The notes: a model not told the origin generated them from the sequence alone. 64,000 nt of DNA from Pterobdella sp. o SKG-2022 (GCA_964035795.1 CAXIVU010000302.1:1-64000); one strand, 5' to 3'; shown: positions 1 to 15,000, numbered from the stretch's first letter. Translations and numbers: made by a program.

Positions 1-1
1 T

Positions 2-3000
2 TGTTTCTACAGTAGTAACTGTTGGCGTAGATTTAGACAACATTTCTGTCGTTGTTGTCATAATAAGAGTTGTTGTTTGCGTTGATGTTGCAATCGATGT
101 CGAAACTGTTGTAGCTGTAGCCAATGAAGTTGTTGTTACAGTTATTGTAGTTGGCGTTGTTGTTTCTACAGTAGTAACTGTTGGCGTAGATTTAGACAAC
201 ATTTCTGTCGTTGTTGTCATAATAAGAGTTGTTGTTTGCGTTGATGTTGCAATCGATGTCGAAACTGTTGTAGCTGTAGCCAATGAAGTTGTTGTTACAG
301 TTATTGTAGTTGGCGTTGTTGTTTCTACAGTAGTAACTGTTGGCGTAGATTTAGACAACATTTCTGTCGTTGTTGTCATAATAACAGTTGTTGTTTGCGT
401 TGATGTTGCAATCGTTGTCGAAACTGTTGTAGCTGTAGCCAATGAAGTTGTTGTTACAGTTATTGTAGTTGGCGTTGTTGTTTCTACAGTAGTAACTGTT
501 GGCGTAGATTTAGACAACATTTCTGTCTTTGTTGTCATAATAACAGTTGTTGTTTGCGTTGATGTTGCAATCGTTGTCGAAACTGTTGTAGCTGTAGCCA
601 ATGAAGTTGTTGTTACAGTTATTGTAGTTGGCGTTGTTGTTTCTACAGTAGTAACTGTTGGCGTAGATTTAGACAACATTTCTGTCGTTGTTGTCATAAT
701 AACAGTTGTTGTTTGCGTTGATGTTGCAATCGTTGTCGAACCTGTTGTAGCTGTAGCCAATGAAGTTGTTGTTACAGTTATTGTAGTTGGCGTTGTTGTT
801 TCTACAGTAGTAACTGTTGGCGTAGATTTAGACAACATTTCTGTCTTTGTTGTCATAATAACAGTTGTTGTTTGCGTTGATGTTGCAATCGTTGTCGAAA
901 CTGTTGTAGCTATAGCCAATGAAGTTGTTGTTACAGTTATTGTAGTTGGCGTTGTTGTTTCTACAGTAGTAACTGTTGGCGTAGATTTAGACAACATTTC
1001 TGTCGTTGTTGTCATAATAAGAGTTGTTGTTTGCGTTGATGTTGCAATCGATGTCGAAACTGTTGTAGCTGTAGCCAATGAAGTTGTTGTTACAGTTATT
1101 GTAGTTGGCGTTGTTGTTTCTACAGTAGTAACTGTTGGCGTAGATTTAGACAACATTTCTGTCGTTGTTGTCATAATAACAGTTGTTGTTTGCGTTGATG
1201 TTGCAATCGTTGTCGAAACTGTTGTAGCTGTAGCCAATGAAGTTGTTGTTACAGTTATTGTAGTTGGCGTTGTTGTTTCTACAGTAGTAACTGTTGGCGT
1301 AGATTTAGACAACATTTCTGTCTTTGTTGTCATAATAACAGTTGTTGTTTGCGTTGATGTTGCAATCGTTGTCGAAACTGTTGTAGCTGTAGCCAATGAA
1401 GTTGTTGTTACAGTTATTGTAGTTGGCGTTGTTGTTTCTACAGTAGTAACTGTTGGCGTAGATTTAGACAACATTTCTGTCGTTGTTGTCATAATAACAG
1501 TTGTTGTTTGCGTTAATGTTGCAATCGTTGTCGAAACTGTTGTAGCTGTAGCCAATGAAGTTGTTGTTACAGTTATTGTAGTTGGCGTTGTTGTTTCTAC
1601 AGTAGTAACTGTTGGCGTAGATTTAGACAACATTTCTATCGTTGTTGTCATAATAACAGTTATTGTTTGCGTTGATGTTGCAATCGTTGTCGAAACTGTT
1701 GTAGCTGTAGCCAATGAAATTGTTGTTACAGAAATTGTAGTTGGCGTTGTTGTTTCTACAGTAGTAACTGTTGGCGTAGATTTAGACAACATTTCTGTCG
1801 TTGTTGTCATAATAACAGTTGTTGTTTGCGTTGATGTTGCAATCGTTGTCGAAACTGTTGTAGCTGTAGCCAATGAAGTTGTTGTTACAGTTATTGTAGT
1901 TGGCGTTGTTGTTTCTACAGTAGTAACTGTTGGCGTAGATTTAGACAACATTTCTGTCGTTGTTGTCATAATAACAGTTGTTGTTTGCGTTGATGTTGCA
2001 ATCGTTGTCGAAACAGTTGTAGCTATAGCCAATGAAGTTGTTGTTACAGTTATTGTAGTTGGCGTTGTTGTTTCTACAGTAGTAACTGTTGGCGTAGATT
2101 TAGACAACATTTCTGTCTTTGTTGTCATAATAACAGTTGTTGTTTGCGTTGATGTTGCAATCGATGTCGAAACTGTTGTAGCTGTAGCCAATGAAGTTGT
2201 TGTTACAGTTATTGTAGTTGGCGTTGTTGTTTCTACAGTAGTAACTGTTGGCGTAGATTTAGACAACATTTCTGTCGTTGTTGTCATAATAACAGTTGTT
2301 GTTTGCGTTGATGTTGCAATCGTTGTCGAACCTGTTGTAGCTGTAGCCAATGAAGTTGTTGTTACAGTTATTGTAGTTGGCGTTGTTGTTTCTACAGTAG
2401 TAACTGTTGGCGTAGATGTAGACAACATTTCTGTCTTTGTTGTCATAATAACAGTTGTTGTTTGCGTTGATGTTGCAATCGTTGTCGAAACTGTTGTAGC
2501 TATAGCCAATGAAGTTGTTGTTACAGTTATTGTAGTTGGCGTTGTTGTTTCTACAGTAGTAACTGTTGGCGTAGATTTAGACAACATTTCTGTCGTTGTT
2601 GTCATAATAAGAGTTGTTGTTTGCGTTGATGTTGCAATCGATGTCGAAACTGTTGTAGCTGTAGCCAATGAAGTTGTTGTTACAGTTATTGTAGTTGGCG
2701 TTGTTGTTTCTACAGTAGTAACTGTTGGCGTAGATTTAGACAACATTTCTGTCGTTGTTGTCATAATAACAGTTGTTGTTTGCGTTGATGTTGCAATCGT
2801 TGTCGAAACTGTTGTAGCTGTAGCCAATGAAGTTGTTGTTACAGTTATTGTAGTTGGCGTTGTTGTTTCTACAGTAGTAACTGTTGGCGTAGATTTAGAC
2901 AACATTTCTGTCTTTGTTGTCATAATAACAGTTGTTGTTTGCGTTGATGTTGCAATCGTTGTCGAAACTGTTGTAGCTGTAGCCAATGAAGTTGTTGTTA

Positions 3001-6000
3001 CAGTTATTGTAGTTGGCGTTGTTGTTTCTACAGTAGTAACTGTTGGCGTAGATTTAGACAACATTTCTGTCGTTGTTGTCATAATAACAGTTGTTGTTTG
3101 CGTTAATGTTGCAATCGTTGTCGAAACTGTTGTAGCTGTAGCCAAAGAAGTTGTTGTTACAGAAATTGTAGTTGGCGTTGTTGTTTCTACAGTAGTAACT
3201 GTTGGCGTAGATTTAGACAACATTTCTGTCGTTGTTGTCATAATAACAGTTGTTGTTTGCGTTGATGTTGCAATCGTTGTCGAAACTGTTGTAGCTGTAG
3301 CCAATGAAGTTGTTGTTACAGTTATTGTAGTTGGCGTTGTTGTTTCTACAGTAGTAACTGTTGGCGTAGATTTAGACAACATTTCTGTCGTTGTTGTCAT
3401 AATAACAGTTGTTGTTTGCGTTAATGTTGCAATCGTTGTCGAAACTGTTGTAGCTGTAGCCAATGAAGTTGTTGTTACAGAAATTGTAGTTGGCGTTGTT
3501 GTTTCTACAGTAGTAACTGTTGGCGTAGATTTAGACAACATTTCTGTCGTTGTTGTCATAATAACAGTTGTTGTTTGCGTTGATGTTGCAATCGTTGTCG
3601 AAACTGTTGTAGCTGTAGCCAATGAAGTTGTTGTTACAGTTATTGTAGTTGGCGTTGTTGTTTCTACAGTAGTAACTGTTGGCGTAGATTTAGACAACAT
3701 TTCTGTCGTTGTTGTCATAATAACAGTTGTTGTTTGCGTTGATGTTGCAATCGATGTCGAAACTGTTGTAGCTGTAGCCAATGAAGTTGTTGTTACAGTT
3801 ATTGTAGTTGGCGTTGTTGTTTCTACAGTAGTAACTGTTGGCGTAGATTTAGACAACATTTCTGTCGTTGTTGTCATAATAACAGTTGTTGTTTGCGTTG
3901 ATGTTGCAATCGTTGTCGAACCTGTTGTAGCTGTAGCCAATGAAGTTGTTGTTACAGTTATTGTAGTTGGCGTTGTTGTTTCTACAGTAGTAACTGTTGG
4001 CGTAGATTTAGACAACATTTCTGTCGTTGTTGTCATAATAACAGTTGTTGTTTGCGTTGATGTTGCAATCGTTGTCGAAACTGTTGTAGCTGTAGCCAAT
4101 GAAGTTGTTGTCACAGTTATTGTAGTTGGCGTTGTTGTTTCTACAGTAGTAACTGTTGGCGTAGATTTAGACAACATTTCTGTCGTTGTTGTCATAATAA
4201 CAGTTGTTGTTTGCGTTGATGTTGCAATCGTTGTCGAAACTGTTGTAGCTGTAGCCAATGAAGTTGTTGTTACAGTTATTGTAGTTGGCGTTGTTGTTTC
4301 TACAGTAGTAACTGTTGGCGTAGATTTAGACAACATTTCTGTCGTTGTTGTCATAATAACAGTTGTTGTTTGCGTTGATGTTGCAATCGTTGTCGAAACT
4401 GTTGTAGCTGTAGCCAATGAAGTTGTTGTTACAGTTATTGTAGTTGGCGTTGTTGTTTCTACAGTAGTAACTGTTGGCGTAGATTTAGACAACATTTCTG
4501 TCGTTGTTGTCATAATAACAGTTGTTGTTTGCGTTGATGTTGCAATCGTTGTCGAAACTGTTGTAGCTGTAGCCAATGAAGTTGTTGTTACAGTTATTGT
4601 AGTTGGCGTTGTTGTTTCTACAGTAGTAACTGTTGGCGTAGATTTAGACAACATTTCTGTCGTTGTTGTCATAATAACAGTTGTTGTTTGCGTTGATGTT
4701 GCAATCGTTGTCGAAACTGTTGTAGCTGTAGCCAATGAAGTTGTTGTTACAGTTATTGTAGTTGGCGTTGTTGTTTCTACAGTAGTAACTGTTGGCGTAG
4801 ATTTAGACAACATTTCTGTCGTTGTTGTCATAATAACAGTTGTTGTTTGCGTTGATGTTGCAATCGATGTCGAAACTGTTGTAGCTGTAGCCAATGAAGT
4901 TGTTGTTACAGTTATTGTAGTTGGCGTTGTTGTTTCTACAGTAGTAACTGTTGGCGTAGATTTAGACAACATTTCTGTCGTTGTTGTCATAATAACAGTT
5001 GTTGTTTGCGTTGATGTTGCAATCGTTGTCGAACCTGTTGTAGCTGTAGCCAATGAAGTTGTTGTTACAGTTATTGTAGTTGGCGTTGTTGTTTCTACAG
5101 TAGTAACTGTTGGCGTAGATTTAGACAACATTTCTGTCGTTGTTGTCATAATAACAGTTGTTGTTTGCGTTGATGTTGCAATCGTTGTCGAAACTGTTGT
5201 AGCTGTAGCCAATGAAGTTGTTGTCACAGTTATTGTAGTTGGCGTTGTTGTTTCTACAGTAGTAACTGTTGGCGTAGATTTAGACAACATTTCTGTCGTT
5301 GTTGTCATAATAACAGTTGTTGTTTGCGTTGATGTTGCAATCGTTGTCGAAACTGTTGTAGCTGTAGCCAATGAAGTTGTTGTTACAGTTATTGTAGTTG
5401 GCGTTGTTGTTTCTACAGTAGTAACTGTTGGCGTAGATTTAGACAACATTTCTGTCGTTGTTGTCATAATAACAGTTGTTGTTTGCGTTGATGTTGCAAT
5501 CGTTGTCGAAACTGTTGTAGCTGTAGCCAATGAAGTTGTTCTTACAGTTATTGTAGTTGGCGTTGTTGTTTCTACAGTAGTAACTGTTGGCGTAGATTTA
5601 GACAACATTTCTGTCGTTGTTGTCATAATAACAGTTGTTGTTTGCGTTGATGTTGCAATCGTTGTCGAAACTGTTGTAGCTGTAGCCAATGAAGTTGTTG
5701 TCACAGTTATTGTAGTTGGCGTTGTTGTTTCTACAGTAGTAACTGTTGGCGTAGATTTAGACAACATTTCTGTCGTTGTTGTCATAATAAGAGTTGTTGT
5801 TTGCGTTGATGTTGCAATCGTTGTCGAAACTGTTGTAGCTGTAGCCAATGAAGTTGTTGTTACAGTTATTGTAGTTGGCGTTGTTGTTTCTACAGTAGTA
5901 ACTGTTGGCGTAGATTTAGACAACATTTCTGTCGTTGTTGTCATAATAACAGTTGTTGTTTGCGTTGATGTTGCAATCGTTGTCGAAACTGTTGTAGCTG

Positions 6001-9000
6001 TAGCCAATGAAGTTGTTGTTACAGTTATTGTAGTTGTCGTTGTTGTTTCTACAGTAGTAACTTTTGGCGTAGATTTAGACAACATTTCTGTCTTTGTTGT
6101 CATAATAACAGTTGTTGTTTGCGTTGATGTTGCAATCGTTGTCGAAACTGTTGTAGCTGTAGCCAATGAAGTTGTTGTTACAGTTATTGTAGTTGGCGTT
6201 GTTGTTTCTACAGTAGTAACTGTTGGCGTAGATTTAGACAACATTTCTGTCGTTGTTGTCATAATAACAGTTGTTGTTTGCGTTGATGTTGCAAACGTTG
6301 TCGAAACTGTTGTAGCTGTAGCCAATGAAGTTGTTGTTACAGTTATTGTAGTTGGCGTTGTTGTTTCTACAGTAGTAAATGTTGGCGTAGATTTAGACAA
6401 CATTTCTGTCGTTGTTGTCATAATAACAGTTGTTGTTTGCGTTGATGTTGCAATCGTTGTCGAAACTGTTGTAGCTGTAGCCAATGAAGTTGTTGTTACA
6501 GAAATTGTAGTTGGCGTTGTTGTTTCTACAGTAGTAACTGTTGGCGTAGATTTAGACAACATTTCTGTCGTTGTTGTCATAATAACAGTTGTTGTTTGCG
6601 TTGATGTTGCAATCGTTGTCGAAACTGTTGTAGCTGTAGCCAATGAAGTTGTTGTCACAGTTATTGTAGTTGGCGTTGTTGTTTCTACAGTAGTAACTGT
6701 TGGCGTAGATTTAGACAACATTTCTGTCGTTGTTGTCATAATAACAGTTGTTGTTTGCGTTGATGTTGCAATCGTTGTCGAAACTGTTGTAGCTGTAGCC
6801 AATGAAGTTGTTGTTACAGTTATTGTAGTTGGCGTTGTTGTTTCTACAGTAGTAACTGTTGGCGTAGATTTAGACAACATTTCTGTCTTTGTTGTCATAA
6901 TAACAGTTGTTGTTTGCGTTGATGTTGCAATCGATGTCGAAACTGTTGTAGCTGTAGCCAATGAAGTTGTTGTTACAGTTATTGTAGTTGGCGTTGTTGT
7001 TTCTACAGTAGTAACTGTTGGCGTAGATTTAGACAACATTTCTGTCGTTGTTGTCATAATAACAGTTGTTGTTTGCGTTGATGTTGCAATCGTTGTCGAA
7101 CCTGTTGTAGCTGTAGCCAATGAAGTTGTTGTTACAGTTATTGTAGTTGGCGTTGTTGTTTCTACAGTAGTAACTGTTGGCGTAGATTTAGACAACATTT
7201 CTGTCTTTGTTGTCATAATAACAGTTGTTGTTTGCGTTGATGTTGCAATCGTTGTCGAAACTGTTGTAGCTGTAGCCAATGAAGTTGTTGTTACAGTTAT
7301 TGTAGTTGGCGTTGTTGTTTCTACAGTAGTAACTGTTGGCGTAGATTTAGACAACATTTCTGTCGTTGTTGTCATAATAACAGTTGTTGTTTGCGTTGAT
7401 GTTGCAATCGTTGTCGAAACTGTTGTAGCTGTAGCCAATGAAGTTGTTGTTACAGTTATTGTAGTTGGCGTTGTTGTTTCTACAGTAGTAACTGTTGGCG
7501 TAGATTTAGACAACATTTCTGTCGTTGTTGTCATAATAACAGTTGTTGTTTGCGTTGATGTTGCAATCGTTGTCGAAACTGTTGTAGCTGTAGCCAATGA
7601 AGTTGTTGTTACAGTTATTGTAGTTGGCGTTGTTGTTTCTACAGTAGTAACTGTTGGCGTAGATTTAGACAACATTTCTGTCGTTGTTGTCATAATAACA
7701 GTTGTTGTTTGCGTTGATGTTGCAATCGTTGTCGAAACTGTTGTAGCTGTAGCCAATGAAGTTGTTGTTACAGTTATTGTAGTTGGCGTTGTTGTTTCTA
7801 CAGTAGTAACTGTTGGCGTAGATTTAGACAACATTTCTGTCGTTGTTGTCATAATAACAGTTGTTGTTTGCGTTGATGTTGCAATCGTTGTCGAAACTGT
7901 TGTAGCTGTAGCCAATGAAGTTGTTGTTACAGTTATTGTAGTTGGCGTTGTTGTTTCTACAGTAGTAACTGTTGGCGTAGATTTAGACAACATTTCTGTC
8001 GTTGTTGTCATAATAACAGTTGTTGTTTGCGTTGATGTTGCAATCGTTGTCGAAACTGTTGTAGCTGTAGCCAATGAAGTTGTTGTTACAGTTATTGTAG
8101 TTGGCGTTGTTGTTTCTACAGTAGTAACTGTTGGCGTAGATTTAGACAACATTTCTGTCGTTGTTGTCATAATAACAGTTGTTGTTTGCGTTGATGTTGC
8201 AATCGTTGTCGAAACTGTTGTAGCTGTAGCCAATGAAGTTGTTGTTACAGTTATTGTAGTTGGCGTTGTTGTTTCTACAGTAGTAACTGTTGGCGTAGAT
8301 TTAGACAACATTTCTGTCGTTGTTGTCATAATAACAGTTGTTGTTTGCGTTGATGTTGCAATCGTTGTCGAAACTGTTGTAGCTGTAGCCAATGAAGTTG
8401 TTGTTACAGTTATTGTAGTTGGCGTTGTTGTTTCTACAGTAGTAACTGTTGGCGTAGATTTAGACAACATTTCTGTCGTTGTTGTCATAATAACAGTTGT
8501 TGTTTGCGTTGATGTTGCAATCGTTGTCGAAACTGTTGTAGCTGTAGCCAATGAAGTTGTTGTTACAGTTATTGTAGTTGGCGTTGTTGTTTCTACAGTA
8601 GTAACTGTTGGCGTAGATTTAGACAACATTTCTGTCGTTGTTGTCATAATAACAGTTGTTGTTTGCGTTGATGTTGCAATCGTTGTCGAAACTGTTGTAG
8701 CTGTAGCCAATGAAGTTGTTGTTACAGTTATTGTAGTTGGCGTTGTTGTTTCTACAGTAGTAACTGTTGGCGTAGATTTAGACAACATTTCTGTCGTTGT
8801 TGTCATAATAACAGTTGTTGTTTGCGTTGATGTTGCAAACGTTGTCGAAACTGTTGTAGCTGTAGCCAATGAAGTTGTTCTTACAGTTATTGTAGTTGGC
8901 GTTGTTGTTTCTACAGTAGTAACTGTTGGCGTAGATTTAGACAACATTTCTGTCGTTGTTGTCATAATAACAGTTGTTGTTTGCGTTGATGTTGCAATCG

Positions 9001-12000
9001 TTGTCGAAACTGTTGTAGCTGTAGCCAATGAAGTTGTTGTTACAGAAATTGTAGTTGGCGTTGTTGTTTCTACAGTAGTAACTGTTGGCGTAGATTTAGA
9101 CAACATTTCTGTCGTTGTTGTCATAATAACAGTTGTTGTTTGCGTTGATGTTGCAATCGTTGTCGAAACTGTTGTAGCTGTAGCCAATGAAGTTGTTGTC
9201 ACAGTTATTGTAGTTGGCGTTGTTGTTTCTACAGTAGTAACTGTTGGCGTAGATTTAGACAACATTTCTGTCGTTGTTGTCATAATAACAGTTGTTGTTT
9301 GCGTTGATGTTGCAATCGTTGTCGAAACTGTTGTAGCTGTAGCCAATGAAGTTGTTGTTACAGTTATTGTAGTTGGCGTTGTTGTTTCTACAGTAGTAAC
9401 TGTTGGCGTAGATTTAGACAACATTTCTGTCTTTGTTGTCATAATAACAGTTGTTGTTTGCGTTGATGTTGCAATCGATGTCGAAACTGTTGTAGCTGTA
9501 GCCAATGAAGTTGTTGTTACAGTTATTGTAGTTGGCGTTGTTGTTTCTACAGTAGTAACTGTTGGCGTAGATTTAGACAACATTTCTGTCGTTGTTGTCA
9601 TAATAACAGTTGTTGTTTGCGTTGATGTTGCAATCGTTGTCGAACCTGTTGTAGCTGTAGCCAATGAAGTTGTTGTTACAGTTATTGTAGTTGGCGTTGT
9701 TGTTTCTACAGTAGTAACTGTTGGCGTAGATTTAGACAACATTTCTGTCTTTGTTGTCATAATAACAGTTGTTGTTTGCGTTGATGTTGCAATCGTTGTC
9801 GAAACTGTTGTAGCTATAGCCAATGAAGTTGTTGTTACAGTTATTGTAGTTGGCGTTGTTGTTTCTACAGTAGTAACTGTTGGCGTAGATTTAGACAACA
9901 TTTCTGTCGTTGTTGTCATAATAAGAGTTGTTGTTTGCGTTGATGTTGCAATCGTTGTCGAAACTGTTGTAGCTGTAGCCAATGAAGTTGTTGTTACAGT
10001 TATTGTAGTTGGCGTTGTTGTTTCTACAGTAGTAACTGTTGGCGTAGATTTAGACAACATTTCTGTCTTTGTTGTCATAATAACAGTTGTTGTTTGCGTT
10101 GATGTTGCAATCGTTGTCGAAACTGTTGTAGCTGTAGCCAATGAAGTTGTTGTTACAGTTATTGTAGTTGGCGTTGTTGTTTCTACAGTAGTAACTGTTG
10201 GCGTAGATTTAGACAACATTTCTGTCGTTGTTGTCATAATAACAGTTGTTGTTTGCGTTAATGTTGCAATCGTTGTCGAAACTGTTGTAGCTGTAGCCAA
10301 TGAAGTTGTTGTCACAGAAATTGTAGTTGGCGTTGTTGTTTCTACAGTAGTAACTGTTGGCGTAGATGTAGACAACATTTCTGTCGTTGTTGTCATAATA
10401 ACAGTTGTTGTTTGCGTTGATTTTGCAATCGTTGTCGAAACTGTTGTAGCTGTAGCCATTGAAGTTGTTGTTACAGAAATTGTAGTTGGCGTTGTTGTTT
10501 CTACAGTAATAACTGTTGGCGTAGATGTAGACAACATTTCTGTCGTTGTTGTCATAATAACAGTTGTTGTTTGCGTTGATTTTGCAATCGTTGTCGAAAC
10601 TGTTGTAGCTGTAGCCATTGAAGTTGTTGTCACAGTTATTGTAGTTGGCGTTGTTGTTTCTACAGTAGTAACTGTTGGCGTAGATGTAGACAACATTTCT
10701 GTCGTTGTTGTCATAATAACAGTTGTTGTTTGCGTTGATTTTGCAATCGTTGTCGAAACTGTTGTAGCTGTAGCCATTGAAGTTGTTGTTACAGAAATTG
10801 TAGTTGGCGTTGTTGTTTCTACAGTAGTAACTGTTGGCGTAGATGTAGACAACATTTCTGTCGTTGTTGTCATAATAACAGTTGTTGTTTGCGTTGATTT
10901 TGCAATCGTTGTCGAAACTGTTGTAGCTGTAGCCATTGAAGTTGTTGTTACAGAAATTGTAGTTGGCGTTGTTGTTTCTACAGTAGTAACTGTTGGCGTA
11001 GATGTAGACAAAATATCTATCGTTGTTGTCATAATAACAGTTGTTGTTTGCGTTGATGTTGCAATCGTTGTCGAAACTGTTGTAGCTGTAGCCAATGAAG
11101 TTGTTGTTACAGTTATTGTAGTTGGCGTTGTTGTTTCTACAGTAGTAACTGTTGGCGTAGATTTAGACAAAATTTCTATCGTTGTTGTCATAATAACAGT
11201 TGTTGTTTGCGTTGATGTTGCAATCGTTGTCGAAACTGTTGTAGCTGTAGCCAATGAAGTTGTTGTTACAGTTATTGTAGTTGGCGTTGTTGTTTCTACA
11301 GTAGTAACTGTTGGCGTAGATTTAGACAACATTTCTGTCGTTGTTGTCATAATAACAGTTGTTGTTTGCGTTGATGTTGCAATCGTTGTCGAAACTGTTG
11401 TAGCTGTAGCCAATGAAGTTGTTGTTACAGTTATTGTAGTTGGCGTTGTTGTTTCTACAGTAGTAACTGTTGGCGTAGATTTAGACAACATTTCTGTCTT
11501 TGTTGTCATAATAACAGTTGTTGTTTGCGTTGATGTTGCAATCGTTGTCGAAACTGTTGTAGCTGTAGCCAATGAAGTTGTTGTTACAGTTATTGTAGTT
11601 GGCGTTGTTGTTTCTACAGTAGTAACTGTTGGCGTAGATTTAGACAACATTTCTGTCGTTGTTGTCATAATAACAGTTGTTGTTTGCGTTAATGTTGCAA
11701 TCGTTGTCGAAACTGTTGTAGCTGTAGCCAAAGAAGTTGTTGTTACAGAAATTGTAGTTGGCGTTGTTGTTTCTACAGTAGTAACTGTTGGCGTAGATTT
11801 AGACAACATTTCTGTCGTTGTTGTCATAATAACAGTTGTTGTTTGCGTTGATGTTGCAATCGTTGTCGAAACTGTTGTAGCTGTAGCCAATGAAGTTGTT
11901 GTTACAGTTATTGTAGTTGGCGTTGTTGTTTCTACAGTAGTAACTGTTGGCGTAGATTTAGACAACATTTCTGTCGTTGTTGTCATAATAACAGTTGTTG

Positions 12001-15000
12001 TTTGCGTTAATGTTGCAATCGTTGTCGAAACTGTTGTAGCTGTAGCCAATGAAGTTGTTGTTACAGAAATTGTAGTTGGCGTTGTTGTTTCTACAGTAGT
12101 AACTGTTGGCGTAGATTTAGACAACATTTCTGTCGTTGTTGTCATAATAACAGTTGTTGTTTGCGTTGATGTTGCAATCGTTGTCGAAACTGTTGTAGCT
12201 GTAGCCAATGAAGTTGTTGTTACAGTTATTGTAGTTGGCGTTGTTGTTTCTACAGTAGTAACTGTTGGCGTAGATTTAGACAACATTTCTGTCGTTGTTG
12301 TCATAATAACAGTTGTTGTTTGCGTTAATGTTGCAATCGTTGTCGAAACTGTTGTAGCTGTAGCCAATGAAGTTGTTGTTACAGAAATTGTAGTTGGCGT
12401 TGTTGTTTCTACAGTAGTAACTGTTGGCGTAGATTTAGACAACATTTCTGTCGTTGTTGTCATAATAACAGTTGTTGTTTGCGTTGATGTTGCAATCGTT
12501 GTCGAAACTGTTGTAGCTGTAGCCAATGAAGTTGTTGTTACAGTTATTGTAGTTGGCGTTGTTGTTTCTACAGTAGTAACTGTTGGCGTAGATTTAGACA
12601 ACATTTCTGTCGTTGTTGTCATAATAACAGTTGTTGTTTGCGTTGATTTTGCAATCGTTGTCGAAACTGTTGTAGCTGTAGCCATTGAAGTTGTTGTTAC
12701 AGAAATTGTAGTTGGCGTTGTTGTTTCTACAGTAGTAACTGTTGGCGTAGATGTAGACAAAATTTCTATCGTTGTTGTCATAATAACAGTTGTTGTTTGC
12801 GTTGATGTTGCAATCGTTGTCGAAACTGTTGTAGCTGTAGCCAATGAAGTTGTTGTTACAGTTATTGTAGTTGGCGTTGTTGTTTCTACAGTAGTAACTG
12901 TTGGCGTAGATTTAGACAAAATTTCTATCGTTGTTGTCATAATAACAGTTGTTGTTTGCGTTGATGTTGCAATCGTTGTCGAAACTGTTGTAGCTGTAGC
13001 CAATGAAATTGTTGTTACAGAAATTGTAGTTGGCGTTGTTGTTTCTACAGTAGTAACTGTTGGCGTAGATTTAGACAACATTTCTGTCGTTGTTGTCATA
13101 ATAACAGTTGTTGTTTGCGTTGATGTTGCAATCGTTGTCGAAACTGTTGTAGCTGTAGCCAATGAAGTTGTTGTTACAGTTATTGTAGTTGGCGTTGTTG
13201 TTTCTACAGTAGTAACTGTTGGCGTAGATTTAGACAACATTTCTGTCGTTGTTGTCATAATAACAGTTGTTGTTTGCGTTGATGTTGCAATCGTTGTCGA
13301 AACTGTTGTAGCTGTAGCCAATGAAGTTGTTGTTACAGTTATTGTAGTTGGCGTTGTTGTTTCTACAGTAGTAACTGTTGGCGTAGATTTAGACAACATT
13401 TCTATCGTTGTTGTCATAATAACAGTTGTTGTTTGCGTTGATGTTGCAATCGTTGTCGAAACTGTTGTAGCTGTAGCCAATGAAGTTGTTGTTACAGTTA
13501 TTGTAGTTGGCGTTGTTGTTTCTACAGTAGTAACTGTTGGCGTAGATTTAGACAACATTTCTGTCGTTGTTGTCATAATAAGAGTTGTTGTTTGCGTTGA
13601 TGTTGCAATCGTTGTCGAAACTGTTGTAGCTGTAGCCAATGAAGTTGTTGTTACAGTTATTGTAGTTGGCGTTGTTGTTTCTACAGTAGTAACTGTTGGC
13701 GTAGATTTAGACAACATTTCTATCGTTGTTGTCATAATAACAGTTGTTGTTTGCGTTGATGTTGCAATCGTTGTCGAAACTGTTGTAGCTGTAGCCAATG
13801 AAGTTGTTGTTACAGTTATTGTAGTTGGCGTTGTTGTTTCTACAGTAGTAACTGTTGGCGTAGATTTAGACAACATTTCTGTCGTTGTTGTCATAATAAC
13901 AGTTGTTGTTTGCGTTGATGTTGCAATCGTTGTCGAAACTGTTGTAGCTGTAGCCAATGAAGTTGTTGTTACAGTTATTGTAGTTGGCGTTGTTGTTTCT
14001 ACAGTAGTAACTGTTGGCGTAGATTTAGACAACATTTCTGTCGTTGTTGTCATAATAACAGTTGTTGTTTGCGTTAATGTTGCAATCGTTGTCGAAACTG
14101 TTGTAGCTGTAGCCAATGAAGTTGTTGTTACAGAAATTGTAGTTGGCGTTGTTGTTTCTACAGTAGTAACTGTTGGCGTAGATTTAGACAACATTTCTGT
14201 CGTTGTTGTCATAATAACAGTTGTTGTTTGCGTTGATGTTGCAATCGTTGTCGAAACTGTTGTAGCTGTAGCCAATGAAGTTGTTGTTACAGTTATTGTA
14301 GTTGGCGTTGTTGTTTCTACAGTAGTAACTGTTGGCGTAGATTTAGACAACATTTCTGTCGTTGTTGTCATAATAACAGTTGTTGTTTGCGTTAATGTTG
14401 CAATCGTTGTCGAAACTGTTGTAGCTGTAGCCAATGAAGTTGTTGTTACAGAAATTGTAGTTGGCGTTGTTGTTTCTACAGTAGTAACTGTTGGCGTAGA
14501 TTTAGACAACATTTCTGTCGTTGTTGTCATAATAACAGTTGTTGTTTGCGTTGATGTTGCAATCGTTGTCGAAACTGTTGTAGCTGTAGCCAATGAAGTT
14601 GTTGTTACAGTTATTGTAGTTGGCGTTGTTGTTTCTACAGTAGTAACTGTTGGCGTAGATTTAGACAACATTTCTGTCGTTGTTGTCATAATAACAGTTG
14701 TTGTTTGCGTTGATTTTGCAATCGTTGTCGAAACTGTTGTAGCTGTAGCCATTGAAGTTGTTGTTACAGAAATTGTAGTTGGCGTTGTTGTTTCTACAGT
14801 AGTAACTGTTGGCGTAGATGTAGACAAAATTTCTATCGTTGTTGTCATAATAACAGTTGTTGTTTGCGTTGATGTTGCAATCGTTGTCGAAACTGTTGTA
14901 GCTGTAGCCAATGAAATTGTTGTTACAGAAATTGTAGTTGGCGTTGTTGTTTCTACAGTAGTAACTGTTGGCGTAGATTTAGACAACATTTCTGTCGTTG

